From the NCBI RefSeq assembly GCF_000284295.1, contig NC_017093.1, forward strand, positions 2,480,001 to 2,544,000: a stretch of 64,000 bases of DNA, in the 5' to 3' direction. The notes below the pieces were generated by a model, which saw only the letters and a list, made by a program, of their open reading frames with translations, searched no databases and was not told where the DNA came from. Position 1 is the stretch's first letter. Each line of letters begins with the position of its first letter. A program made the translations under genes and the position numbers. Positions 25,246 through 34,257 of this stretch are shown piece after piece. This DNA comes from Actinoplanes missouriensis 431. Lineage in GTDB: Bacteria > Actinomycetota > Actinomycetes > Mycobacteriales > Micromonosporaceae.

Positions 25246-26742
25246 TCAGGACATGGCTACGTCGTCGAACCAGACCGTGCCCGAATTGTCCCCGGACTTC
25301 AGGTGCAGCTGGCCGCCCGCGGCGCCCTCCGGGGCCACCGCCTCGATCACCAGCTTCGTCCACGTCGTGTTGCCCGTGGGGAGGCGGTTCGAGACGCTCT
25401 GGCTCAGCCACTTGCCGTTGGCGTCAAACCAGCTCAGCGACATCTCCGTCGTACCCGTGGCGTTGATGCCCCGGGCATACGACTCCGCGCGCCACCGATA
25501 TCCCGGCTGCACCGGCGTGATCGGCGCGGTGACCAGCGACGGAAGGCCGGCCGTGGTGCGCGTGGTGCCGGAGAACTTCGCCGAGTAGCGGCCGGTGCGC
25601 GGCATGTCGGTGGTGATCACGGCGACGCCGGCGGCGGGCTGGTTCTGCCGCCACGGCGAGTTGTTCGCGGTCGCCTCGAAGCTCAGGTTCAGGTAGCTGT
25701 TCGGCATGGTGCCGGTGGTCCACGCGGTGCGGACCACGTCGGCGGCTAGCTTGGCGGTGCCGTCGGCGCGGTAGAGACCGAACTTGTACTGGGCCGGCAT
25801 CGTGGAAACGTTGGAGTGGCTGGGGATGGCGTTGTCGGAGAAGTCGTTGAGCGTCCACGGCGCGACCGAGCCGACGCCGGCCTCCTTGGCGGCGCGGAAC
25901 ACCCGGGCGAAGTACGCGGCCTGCTCACCCTCGGTGCCGGTGGCGCTGCTGGACCCGGTCTCGCCGATCACCACGGGGGAGGGCGCGACGGCGGCCTGCG
26001 CCTTACGGATCTCGGCGAGGGACCGTTCCGAGTTCCCGTAGAAGTGGAAGTCGTAGTAGTCGAGCGGCGTCGTGACCAGCGCCGACTTGATCTTCGCCAT
26101 GCCGGCCGCGCCGGTGCCGGCGTCGACGGAGAGGGTGAGCGGCATGGTCGGCGCGGCCGCGCGGATCCCCGGGATCACCTGGCGGACCCAGGCGACGGCG
26201 GCGGTGTCGTCCGGCTGGAACTCGTTCTTCAGCTCGACGGCGATGACCTGCGGGTCGTCGGCGTACGGCGCGATCACCGTCTTGGCCCAGGTGACGCTGT
26301 TCGCGGCGTCGGTGTACCCGGCCCACCAGTCGAACAGGGTGAGCTTCACGGTGAGGCCGTGCGCGCCGGCGACGCTGATGAACTTGCGCAGCCGCTCGGT
26401 GTAGGTGGCGGACGGCGTCGGGTAGCCGAACGTGTTCGGGAAGACGATCACCCGGACGTTGTCGGCGCCGAGCTCGGCGGCGCGCGCCATGTCCTTGTCG
26501 ATCGTGGTGGCGTCGAAGTTCGTCCACATCGCCGACCAGCCCGCGTCCGACGGGTAGTAGTTGATGCTCTTCGCGACCTTCACGGCGGCCATCCGGCTGG
26601 CCAGCGTAGGCACGGCGGTGACCGTGACCGGCGTGGTGTCAGCGCCGTCCACGGCCGCCGCCGGCGCCGATGCCGCCAGGGACATCGTGCCGAGGGTGAG
26701 GGAGGAAGCCAGAATGGTGGCGCAGAGCCGAGCGCTGGTCAT
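25246..26742 (-). CDS. secreted GH5-like glycoside hydrolase with C-terminal beta-sandwich module
   Basis: A 498-residue exported enzyme. The signal peptide ends near APAAA (about residue 30). The (beta/alpha)8 domain spans about 50-340 and carries VELKNEFQ (acid/base Glu) and SPVVIGETGSSS (nucleophile Glu), the standard pair of clan GH-A retaining enzymes, plus LFDWWAGYTD on strand 3. The last 140 residues (LNLSFEATANNSPW to TVWFDDVAMS) resemble a CBM4/9-like beta sandwich. GH5-type cellulase or mannanase is the best guess; the exact substrate is open. The ATG at 26742 has AGGAAGG upstream; the TTG one codon earlier is less likely. Confidence 0.85.
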   Translation of the reverse strand: MTSARLCATILASSLTLGTMSLAASAPAAAVDGADTTPVTVTAVPTLASRMAAVKVAKSINYYPSDAGWSAMWTNFDATTIDKDMARAAELGADNVRVIVFPNTFGYPTPSATYTERLRKFISVAGAHGLTVKLTLFDWWAGYTDAANSVTWAKTVIAPYADDPQVIAVELKNEFQPDDTAAVAWVRQVIPGIRAAAPTMPLTLSVDAGTGAAGMAKIKSALVTTPLDYYDFHFYGNSERSLAEIRKAQAAVAPSPVVIGETGSSSATGTEGEQAAYFARVFRAAKEAGVGSVAPWTLNDFSDNAIPSHSNVSTMPAQYKFGLYRADGTAKLAADVVRTAWTTGTMPNSYLNLSFEATANNSPWRQNQPAAGVAVITTDMPRTGRYSAKFSGTTRTTAGLPSLVTAPITPVQPGYRWRAESYARGINATGTTEMSLSWFDANGKWLSQSVSNRLPTGNTTWTKLVIEAVAPEGAAGGQLHLKSGDNSGTVWFDDVAMS

Positions 26743-26859
26743 CAAATTCCGGGCCTTCCTGTAAGCAGACTTTTCTGGGGAATGCTCCTTTCTTCGGCGG
26801 CGGACCGGCCGTCATCAGGACTCTGTTGATGTCTTTGTGGTTGCGGTCGGGTAGCGCGC

Positions 26860-28230
26860 TCAGCCGGGCCACTCAACGCTGAGGTACTGGGTCTCCTGGA
26901 ACTCGCGGAGCCCATCGCGGGCACCCTCCCGCCCCAGCCCACTCTGCTTCACCCCGCCGAACGGCGCCGACGGATCGGAGACCAGACCCCGGTTGATGCC
27001 CACCATGCCGGCGTCGATCGCCTCGCCGATCCGGATCGCACGCCGCAGGTCACCGGAGAAGACGTAGGCGGCCAGCCCGTACTCGGTCGCGTTGATCTCG
27101 TCGAGCAGCGCCGCCTCATCGGTCCACGTGGTGATCGGCGCGACCGGCCCGAAGATCTCCTCCGGCACGGCGGGCGCGTCGACAAGCACCGTCGGCGGAT
27201 AGAAGTGCCCGGCCGCGTCCGGGACCTGCGCACGGTGGGTGATCCGGGCGCCGGCCGCAATCAATTCATCGACGGTACGGGAGACTCTGCGCACCGCGTT
27301 GTCGCTGATCAGTGGCCCGATCGCCGACCCGTCACGGGCCGGGCCGACGCTCAGCTTCTCGACCGCCGCACCGAACCGGGCCACGAACTCCTCGGCGACG
27401 TCGGCGTGCACGAAGAACCGGTTGGCCGCCGTGCAGGCCTGCCCGCCGTTGCGGAACTTGGCGATCATCGCGCCGGCCACGGCGGCGTCCAGGTCGGCGT
27501 CCTCGGTGACCACGAACGGCGCGTTGCCGCCGAGCTCCATCGACGAGTTGACCACCCGATCGGCGGCGTGCCGCAGCAGCACCCGGCCGACCGCGGTGCT
27601 GCCGGTGAACGAAATCTTGCGAACCCGCGCGTCGTCCAGCCACGCGCCGACCACACCCGCCGCGTCGGTGGTGGTGACCACGGTGATCACGCCGTCCGGC
27701 AGGCCGGCCTCGGTGAGAAGCCGAGCGATCGCGAGCGCGGTCAGCGGGGTCTCGGCGGCCGGTTTCACCACAGCGGTGCAGCCGGCCGCGAGCGCCGGGC
27801 CGATCTTGCGGGTGATCATCGCGGCAGGGAAGTTCCAGGGCGTGACCAGGGCGGCGACGCCCACCGGGCGGTGACCGACGAGGGTACGGGCGCCGCCCGC
27901 CGGAGCTTCGCCGTAGTCGCCGCCGGGCCGGACCGCCTCCTCGGCAAACCAGCGGAAGAACTCGGCCGCGTACGTGACCTCGCCGGCCGCGTCGGTGAGC
28001 GACTTACCGTTCTCGGTGGCGATCAGCCGGGCCAGCTCCTCGCGGTTGTGCAGCATCAGCTCGAACGCCCCGTGCAGGATCTCGGAGCGGCGGCGCGGTG
28101 CGGTCCGCGACCATGCGGGGAACGCGGAGTGGGCGGCGTCCACGGCCGCGCGGGCCTCGGCGATGCCCTGATCCGGAACGGACGCGATGACGTCCAGAGT
28201 TGCCGGGTCGACGACGTCGAACGTGCTCAT
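26860..28230 (-). CDS. gabD: succinate-semialdehyde dehydrogenase (NAD(P)+)
   Basis: A 456-residue aldehyde dehydrogenase that oxidises succinate semialdehyde to succinate, the second step of GABA use. It shows the motifs TPWNFPAAMITRKIGPALAAG, the nucleotide-binding FTGSTAVGR, the catalytic Glu in MELGGNAPF and the catalytic Cys in NGGQACTAANR. Length is normal for GabD. Its ATG overlaps the stop of the upstream aminotransferase by 4 bp (ATGA), so the two are translationally coupled. The pairing with a GABA aminotransferase makes the substrate assignment strong. Confidence 0.9.
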   Translation of the reverse strand: MSTFDVVDPATLDVIASVPDQGIAEARAAVDAAHSAFPAWSRTAPRRRSEILHGAFELMLHNREELARLIATENGKSLTDAAGEVTYAAEFFRWFAEEAVRPGGDYGEAPAGGARTLVGHRPVGVAALVTPWNFPAAMITRKIGPALAAGCTAVVKPAAETPLTALAIARLLTEAGLPDGVITVVTTTDAAGVVGAWLDDARVRKISFTGSTAVGRVLLRHAADRVVNSSMELGGNAPFVVTEDADLDAAVAGAMIAKFRNGGQACTAANRFFVHADVAEEFVARFGAAVEKLSVGPARDGSAIGPLISDNAVRRVSRTVDELIAAGARITHRAQVPDAAGHFYPPTVLVDAPAVPEEIFGPVAPITTWTDEAALLDEINATEYGLAAYVFSGDLRRAIRIGEAIDAGMVGINRGLVSDPSAPFGGVKQSGLGREGARDGLREFQETQYLSVEWPG

Positions 28231-29645
28231 CGGGTGGCCTCCGGGGCGGTGGCTTCGAGGGCGGTGGCTTTCGGGGCAGTTGCTTCGAGGGCGGTGGCTT
28301 TCAGGGCGTCGGCTTGCTGGGCGGCCGCTTTCGGGGCGGTGGCGTTCAGGGCGTCGGCGAGAACGTCGAACGCGTCGTTCAGCAGCTCGTCGGTGATGGT
28401 CAGCGGGGGCAGGAAACGCAGCACGTTGCCGTAGGTGCCGCAGGTCAGCACGATGACACCGTGCCGGTGGGCGTAACGGGCCACGTCGCGGGCGAGGCGC
28501 GGATCGGGTTCGGTGCTGCCCTCACGGACGAGCTCCACCGCGATCATGGCGCCGCGACCCCGTACCCCTGCCAATCGAAGGTCTTGGACCGCCAAGCGTG
28601 ACAGGCGCTCCTTGATCAGGGTTTCGATCTCGGTCGCCCGGGCGCCGAGCCCGTCCTCCTCGATGGTCTCGATCGCGGCCAGCGCGGCGGCGCAGGCGAT
28701 CGGGTTGCCGCCGTAGGTGCCGCCCAGACCACCCTCGTGCGCGGCGTTCATGATCTCGGCCCGGCCGGTCACCGCGGAGAGCGGCAGGCCACCGGCGATG
28801 CCCTTCGCGGTCACGATCAGATCGGGTACGACGTTCTCGTGCTCACAGGCGAACAGGTCACCGGTCCGCGCGAAGCCGGTCTGCACCTCGTCGGCGACGA
28901 ACACCACGCCGCTGGCCCGGCACCACGCCGCCAGGGCGGGCAGGAAGCCCGGTGCCGGCTCGATGAACCCTCCCTCGCCCTGGATCGGCTCGATCACGAG
29001 CGCCGCCAGGTTCTCCGCGCCGATCTGCTTCTCGATCTGGTCGACGGCACGCGCGGCGGCGGCCGCACCGTCCAGATTGCCGTCCCGGTACGGGTACGAG
29101 CCCGGCGCCCGGTAGACCTCCGGCGCGAACGGGCCGAACGTGTGCTTGTACGGCTTGTTCTTCGCCGTCATCGCGAGCGTCAGGTTGGTGCGGCCGTGGT
29201 AGGCGTGATCGAACACCACGACCGCGTCCCGCCGGGTGTACGCCCGAGCGATCTTGACGGCGTTCTCCACGGCCTCGGCGCCCGAGTTGAACAGCGCGGT
29301 CCGCTTGTCGTGGTCGCCGGGGGTGAGCTGGTTGAGCTTCTCCGCGACCCTGACGTATCCGTCGTAGGGCGTGACCATGAAGCAGGTGTGCGTGAACGCC
29401 TCGACCTGCTCGGTGACGGCCCGCACGACGCGCGGATTGCTGGCGCCGACGGTGGTGACCGCGATGCCCGAGCCGAGGTCGATGAGCTGGTTGCCGTCGA
29501 CGTCGACGACGATGCCGCCACCGGCCTTCGCGGCGAAGACCGGCATCGTGGTGCCGACACCGTCGGCGACGGCCGAGGTCTTGCGTTCCATGAGCGCCCG
29601 GGAGCGAGGACCGGGCAGTTCGGTGACGAGGCGCCGTTTGTTCAC
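28227..29645 (-). CDS. gabT: 4-aminobutyrate aminotransferase with a repetitive C-terminal tail
   Basis: A class III PLP aminotransferase of 472 residues that converts GABA and 2-oxoglutarate to succinate semialdehyde and glutamate. Motifs include VDGNQLIDLGSGIAVTTVG, FNSGAEAVENAVKIAR, FVADEVQTGFARTG and LIVTAKGIAGGLPLSAV with the PLP lysine. The enzyme proper ends near DVLADALNA. After it come about 40 residues of Ala/Thr-rich repeats (ATALEATAPKATALEATAPE) encoded by a 15-30 bp DNA repeat, a tail not found in normal GabT. The GTG at 29645 gives VNKRRLVTELPGPRS, a usual GabT start. It precedes gabD in one operon and diverges from a LysR regulator. Confidence 0.9.
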   Translation of the reverse strand: MNKRRLVTELPGPRSRALMERKTSAVADGVGTTMPVFAAKAGGGIVVDVDGNQLIDLGSGIAVTTVGASNPRVVRAVTEQVEAFTHTCFMVTPYDGYVRVAEKLNQLTPGDHDKRTALFNSGAEAVENAVKIARAYTRRDAVVVFDHAYHGRTNLTLAMTAKNKPYKHTFGPFAPEVYRAPGSYPYRDGNLDGAAAAARAVDQIEKQIGAENLAALVIEPIQGEGGFIEPAPGFLPALAAWCRASGVVFVADEVQTGFARTGDLFACEHENVVPDLIVTAKGIAGGLPLSAVTGRAEIMNAAHEGGLGGTYGGNPIACAAALAAIETIEEDGLGARATEIETLIKERLSRLAVQDLRLAGVRGRGAMIAVELVREGSTEPDPRLARDVARYAHRHGVIVLTCGTYGNVLRFLPPLTITDELLNDAFDVLADALNATAPKAAAQQADALKATALEATAPKATALEATAPEATR

Positions 29646-29671
29646 GCCTGAAGTCTCGGTTCCCTGACCTA

Positions 29672-29718
29672 TGCTCGTCCAACACTCGATGAGCAGAATA
29701 TTCATGCCTCGGAGGCAT
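29672..29718. promoter_or_regulatory. inverted repeats between gabT and LysR gene
   Basis: Two dyads lie in the 75-bp divergent spacer. TGCTCGTC faces GATGAGCA (29672-29695, 7 of 8 paired), and ATGCCTC-G-GAGGCAT is perfect (29704-29718). LysR-type regulators bind such sites between themselves and their target, so one is probably the activator site for gabTD. Confidence 0.55.
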
Positions 29719-29720
29719 AG

Positions 29721-30635
29721 GTGGAGCTGCGGCACCTGCGGTATTTCGTGGCCATCGCCGAGGCCGGCACGGTCAGTGGCGCGGCCACCCGCCTGCACGT
29801 CACCCAGCCGTCCCTGTCCCGGCAGTTGCGTCAACTCGAACGCGAACTCGGCGTCGAACTGTTCGACCTGGTCGGCCGCCGCTTCACGCTGTCGCCCGCA
29901 GGGCGCACCCTGCTGCCGCTGGCCCGCGACGTGCTCGGCCGGGCGGACGCGGTGCGCGCCGCCGCCGCGTTCCACCGCAACGGCCGGCTCGAACGGCTCA
30001 CCATCGGAGCGCCCGCCGTCACGCTGACCGACGTGGTGGCGCCGTTCATCGCCACCCTGGCCGCAGAAGACCCGACCACCGACGTGCTCGGCGCCGACGG
30101 CCTCTCCGCCGCCGAGACCCTGCGACTCGGCGCGGACCTGGCGATCGGCACGGCCCGCGGCGCTGATCCCTACCGGTCGCAGCCGCTCGCGGTGCTGCCG
30201 GTCTGGGCCTACGTCCCGGTCGGCCATCGCTGGCAGGACCGCGAGGAGGTGACGCTCGCCGAGTTGATCGCCGAGCCGCTGATCGTGCTGCCGCCGGCGT
30301 CCACGGCCCGGCAGGCCCTGGAGCACGCGGTCGCCTCGATCGGTGCCGGCCTGAACACCGGTTCCGACGTGGGTGGTGGCTCGCGCTCGGTGACCGAGGC
30401 CGCCAACGGGACCGTCGCGCAGGCGCTTGCCGCAGCCGGCCGGGGCGTCGCGGTGGTGACCGATGACCCGCGGTTCGGCCTGGTCCCACTGGCGGTGGAC
30501 CTGGGCGGCCGCCGGCTCAGCATCCGGCTGGTGGTGGTCTGGGACTCCCGGCACGCGGCAGCCGCCACGGTGGAGGAGTTCGCGGCTCGCCTCGGTCGCT
30601 TCGTCCGGGACCGCTACAACGCCCCAGCGGACTGA
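29721..30635 (+). CDS. LysR-type transcriptional regulator, probable gabTD activator
   Basis: A 304-residue LysR regulator. The N-terminal winged helix (1-60) reads LRYFVAIAEAGTVSGAATRL and TQPSLSRQLRQLERELG. The effector-binding domain (about 90-300) follows. It starts with a GTG placed directly after a perfect dyad and diverges from the gabT-gabD operon, so it most likely responds to GABA or succinate semialdehyde and controls that operon. Confidence 0.85.
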   Translation: MELRHLRYFVAIAEAGTVSGAATRLHVTQPSLSRQLRQLERELGVELFDLVGRRFTLSPAGRTLLPLARDVLGRADAVRAAAAFHRNGRLERLTIGAPAVTLTDVVAPFIATLAAEDPTTDVLGADGLSAAETLRLGADLAIGTARGADPYRSQPLAVLPVWAYVPVGHRWQDREEVTLAELIAEPLIVLPPASTARQALEHAVASIGAGLNTGSDVGGGSRSVTEAANGTVAQALAAAGRGVAVVTDDPRFGLVPLAVDLGGRRLSIRLVVVWDSRHAAAATVEEFAARLGRFVRDRYNAPAD

Positions 30636-30695
30636 CCGCTGCCGATAGCACCGGCAGGCTGACCGCTGACCGCCGCACCGGTAAGATCCGTCGGC

Positions 30696-31703
30696 ATGTC
30701 GGCCGACCAGTATGAATTGACCAACGCGAATGGCATGCGCGTTCGGATCCTCGGTTATGGCGGGATCGTCCAGTCGATCGAGGTCCCGGATCGGGACGGG
30801 ACGATCGCCAACGTCGCGCTGGGATTCGACGATCCACAGGGCTATCGCGATCACCCGGGACCATACTTCGGCGCGATCATCGGGCGGTTCGGGAACCGGA
30901 TCGCCTCGGGCACCTTCGATCTCGACGGCTCCACGTGGAAGGTGCCGGTGAACGACGGGCCGAACAGCCTCCACGGCGGGTTGTCCGGTTTCGACAAGAA
31001 GACCTGGACCTGCCGGTCCGTGGAGAACGGCCTGGAACTGACCCACGTCAGCCCGGACGGCGACGAGGGGTTCCCGGGAGAACTGTCGGTGACGGTCACC
31101 TACACCCTCGCCGGCGACAACGCTCTGCGCATCGATTACGCGGCGGTGACCGACGCGCCGACCGTGGTCAACCTGACCAACCACAGCTACTTCAACCTGG
31201 CCGGCGTGGGCTCCGGAGACGTTTACGGCCACCTCATGCAGATCCACGCCGACGGGTTCCTGCCGGTCGGCCCCGGCCTGATCCCCGCTGGAACCGTCGC
31301 GCCTGTCGAGGGGACCGCGATGGACTTCCGTGAGCCGGTCGCCATCGGGGCCCGGATCCGTGCCGCCGAGGAGCAGTTGCTGCTCGCCGGAGGGTACGAC
31401 CACAACTGGGTGCTGCGCGGTTCCGAGGACGGCCTGCGGGAGGTGGCCCGGGTCGTCGAGCCGGTCGGCGGGCGGACGCTGACCGTGCTGACCACCGAGC
31501 CGGGCATGCAGTTCTACTCCGGCAACTTCCTGGACGGCTCGTTCGCCGGGGCGGGCGGCCGCGCGTACCGCCAGGGCGACGGATTCGCGCTGGAGACCCA
31601 GCACTTCCCGGACTCGCCGAATCAGCCTTCCTTCCCCTCCACCGTGCTGCGGCCGGGGGAGGAGTACCGGTCGACGACTGTCTACCAGTTCGGCATCGAC
31701 TAA
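30696..31703 (+). CDS. galM: aldose 1-epimerase (mutarotase)
   Basis: A 335-residue galactose mutarotase family protein that interconverts the alpha and beta anomers of hexoses. Motifs: GAIIGRFGNRIASG, NSLHGGLSGFDKKTW (a catalytic His region), VVNLTNHSYFNLAG (second catalytic His) and LTVLTTEPGMQFYSGN (general-base Glu). Length is normal. It starts with an ATG 60 bp after the LysR gene and has its own terminator. Here it may serve sugars released by the secreted hydrolases. Confidence 0.9.
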   Translation: MSADQYELTNANGMRVRILGYGGIVQSIEVPDRDGTIANVALGFDDPQGYRDHPGPYFGAIIGRFGNRIASGTFDLDGSTWKVPVNDGPNSLHGGLSGFDKKTWTCRSVENGLELTHVSPDGDEGFPGELSVTVTYTLAGDNALRIDYAAVTDAPTVVNLTNHSYFNLAGVGSGDVYGHLMQIHADGFLPVGPGLIPAGTVAPVEGTAMDFREPVAIGARIRAAEEQLLLAGGYDHNWVLRGSEDGLREVARVVEPVGGRTLTVLTTEPGMQFYSGNFLDGSFAGAGGRAYRQGDGFALETQHFPDSPNQPSFPSTVLRPGEEYRSTTVYQFGID

Positions 31704-31728
31704 CTCGGCATCGACGGTCGATGGCGGC

Positions 31729-31760
31729 GAGGCCCGGTTATTCGGCTGATTCCGGGCCTC
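31729..31760 (+). terminator. terminator after aldose epimerase
   Basis: GAGGCCCGG pairs exactly with CCGGGCCTC across a 14-nt loop, 25 bp after the stop codon. It may also serve the convergent MMPL gene. Confidence 0.7.
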
Positions 31761-31828
31761 TGCGTCGTCTCGGGCCGGCCGGCCCCGCCGCCACACGGCG
31801 AGCCTGCCGGTGAGCAGTTCCCCGAACA

Positions 31829-34024
31829 TCACCGGTGCTCCAATGCCAGCCGGGGGAGTCGTCGCGCCAGCCCTGCGGGCAACCACCACGCCCGCGCTCC
31901 GAACACGTGCATGACAGCCGGTAGCAACAGGCAGCGGATGACCACGGCGTCGATCAGCACGGCCGCCGCCAGCCCGAGGCCGAACTGCTGCAACATCCGA
32001 TCGGGCGAGAGAAGGAAAGCCCCGAACACCACTACCATGATCGCGGCAGCCGCCGTGACGACCCTCCCCGTCGTAGCCAGCCCTTCCCGCACCGCACCGA
32101 CGGCGTCCCGGGTCTTCTCCCATTCCTCGTGCATGCGGGCGAGCAGGAACACCTCGTAGTCCATCGACAGTCCGAACACGATCGCAAAGATCATGACTGG
32201 CACGTACGCCTCGATCGGCCCCGGTGGCACCCCGAACGCGCCATGCTGGAACACCCAGGTCACCAACCCCATGGCGGCGCCGACGCTGAGCAGATTGAGC
32301 ACAGCGGCTTTCACCGGGATCAGCAGCGAGCGGAACAGGACCAGCAACAGCAGCGCGGACAGGCCCACCACGACCGCGATGAAGAGCGGCAACCTGTCGG
32401 CGATCGCTGCCGAGACGTCGATGACTGCCGCGGTCGGCCCGCCCACCAACACCGTCACGTCGTGGTCGCGGGCCACCGTGGCTAGCGCGTCGCCGCGGAG
32501 CGTGTCCACGAGATTCTGGGTGGCCTCGTCCTGAGGAGCCGACTCCGGGAAGGCGATCACGGTCGCGAGGTCGCCGCCGGAGGCGACCATCGGCGCAATG
32601 GTTCCGGCGACACCGGGCGTGGCCGCGACAGCCTGCTGGACAGCCCGGGCCGCGCTCTGAACCGGCTGTCCCCCACCGGTTATCACCAGCACCAACGGTC
32701 CGTTCACGCCCGGTCCGAAGCCCTCGGCCAGCAGGTGGTAGGCCCGGGTGCTGGTCTTGCTCTCGGCATCGTTCCCGGCGTCGGCGAAGCCGAGCCGCAT
32801 GCCGACCACCGGCGCGGACATCCCGATCAACGCGACGAGCGGCAGCAGGATCGCGGGCCAGGGCCGGCGCGCGACCGCGTTGCTCCACCGGCGCCAGAGG
32901 CGCCCCTCGTCGCGCGGGGCACGGCCGCTGCGGGCTGCCTTCTCCGCCCGCTTCGCCATGGTGCGTTCCAGCCGCGCGCCGAAGAACCCGAGCAACGCGG
33001 GGAGAAGCACCAGGGCCGCCAGCATCGTGACCAGCACGGTGACGGCAAGCGCCACCGCCACTCCCTGCAATGCGCCGAGGCCGAGCAGCACCAGCCCGAG
33101 CAGCGCGATGATCACGGTTGTGCCGGCGAAGAACACGGTTCGTCCCGCCGTGTCCAGGGCGGTCCGCACGGCCGCGCTGCGATCGGCGCCGGCCGTCAGC
33201 TCGCCCCGGAACCGGGAGAAGACCAGCAGCGCGTAATCGATGCCCACGCCCAACCCGACCAGGATCAGCAGTGGAGTGGTGAAGTCAGCGACCGTTGCGA
33301 CATGCGAGGCAAGCGTGACGAGCCCGATCGCGCTGCCGACGGCGAACACCGCGATGATGATCGGCAGGCTGGCCGCGAGCAGCGAACCGAAGAGCAGAAC
33401 GAGCACCACCAGCGCGGCGAGCAGACCCGCGCCCTCGGCGGCGCCACCCTCTGCCTCCTCGGCCGCCCGGGCTGGATCGCCGCCCACCTCAACCGTCAGC
33501 CCACTGCTGCCGGCCGCCTCATCGGCGGACCCGGAACCGCTGGCTCGGGCCGTCTCGATGATCCTGCGGGTGGCGTCAGCCGGCATCGCCTCGGCGGGAA
33601 CGTCGAGGGCGACCGTCGCATATCCGATCGTGCCGTCCGCGGAGATCGCCGTCGGCGGGAAGGAGCCGGACGGATACGGGCTGACCACCTCGGCCACGTG
33701 GGGAAGCGCGCGAATGCGGGTCAGCATGGCGTCGACCGCTTCGCGGGTCGAAGGCTCGGACATCCCGCCAGGGGCCCGGACGACGATGTCGAGGGAACCA
33801 CCGGCCCGGATCGGCGCGCGATCGGCGAGCAGATCCTGCGCCTGCTGAGACTCGGCGCCGGGCAACGTGAAGTCGTTGCGGAAGTCGCTGCCGGCGAGCC
33901 TCGCCCCGGCGGTGACTCCGGCCAGGACCAGCACCCACAGCAGCAGCGCCGTCCACCGGTGTCGCTGTGACCAGCCGGCGAGCCGCTCGAACACGCTGCG
34001 TCGGTGGGTTTCGGTGACGGTCAT
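31829..34024 (-). CDS. MMPL family exporter, divergent from a two-component system
   Basis: A 731-residue MMPL/RND-type exporter with the two-fold layout. The first helix bundle has ILVGLGVGIDYALLVFSRFR and the second IVFGLSMDYEVFLLARMHEE, the paired proton-relay motifs. The N-terminus (MTVTETHRRSVFERLAGW) precedes the first helix and a large periplasmic-type domain. GGAGGAT lies before the ATG. It diverges from a histidine kinase/response regulator pair, which suggests that the pump is the regulated output, for example in response to envelope stress or an antibiotic. It is a distant paralogue of the MMPL protein at the left end. Confidence 0.9.
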   Translation of the reverse strand: MTVTETHRRSVFERLAGWSQRHRWTALLLWVLVLAGVTAGARLAGSDFRNDFTLPGAESQQAQDLLADRAPIRAGGSLDIVVRAPGGMSEPSTREAVDAMLTRIRALPHVAEVVSPYPSGSFPPTAISADGTIGYATVALDVPAEAMPADATRRIIETARASGSGSADEAAGSSGLTVEVGGDPARAAEEAEGGAAEGAGLLAALVVLVLLFGSLLAASLPIIIAVFAVGSAIGLVTLASHVATVADFTTPLLILVGLGVGIDYALLVFSRFRGELTAGADRSAAVRTALDTAGRTVFFAGTTVIIALLGLVLLGLGALQGVAVALAVTVLVTMLAALVLLPALLGFFGARLERTMAKRAEKAARSGRAPRDEGRLWRRWSNAVARRPWPAILLPLVALIGMSAPVVGMRLGFADAGNDAESKTSTRAYHLLAEGFGPGVNGPLVLVITGGGQPVQSAARAVQQAVAATPGVAGTIAPMVASGGDLATVIAFPESAPQDEATQNLVDTLRGDALATVARDHDVTVLVGGPTAAVIDVSAAIADRLPLFIAVVVGLSALLLLVLFRSLLIPVKAAVLNLLSVGAAMGLVTWVFQHGAFGVPPGPIEAYVPVMIFAIVFGLSMDYEVFLLARMHEEWEKTRDAVGAVREGLATTGRVVTAAAAIMVVVFGAFLLSPDRMLQQFGLGLAAAVLIDAVVIRCLLLPAVMHVFGARAWWLPAGLARRLPRLALEHR

Positions 34025-34257
34025 CAGATCCTCCGGTGACGAGGTGGGCGCCGGGTGATGGGCCGGCGTGGTACGAGGTGATGGAGCGTCGCTGCACGGC
34101 GTTCGAGCGCGGCCGGCAGGCGATGGGGGCGACGCTATGGGCGGCCGGCACTACGGCGAAACGCCCCGGGGAGGGCTTCTCTCGTACCCCCGCAGGGGGA
34201 GGCCGGATGCTCCCGCGGAGGGATTCGCCCCGGCCTTGCCGCCCGTACGCTGGGCGC

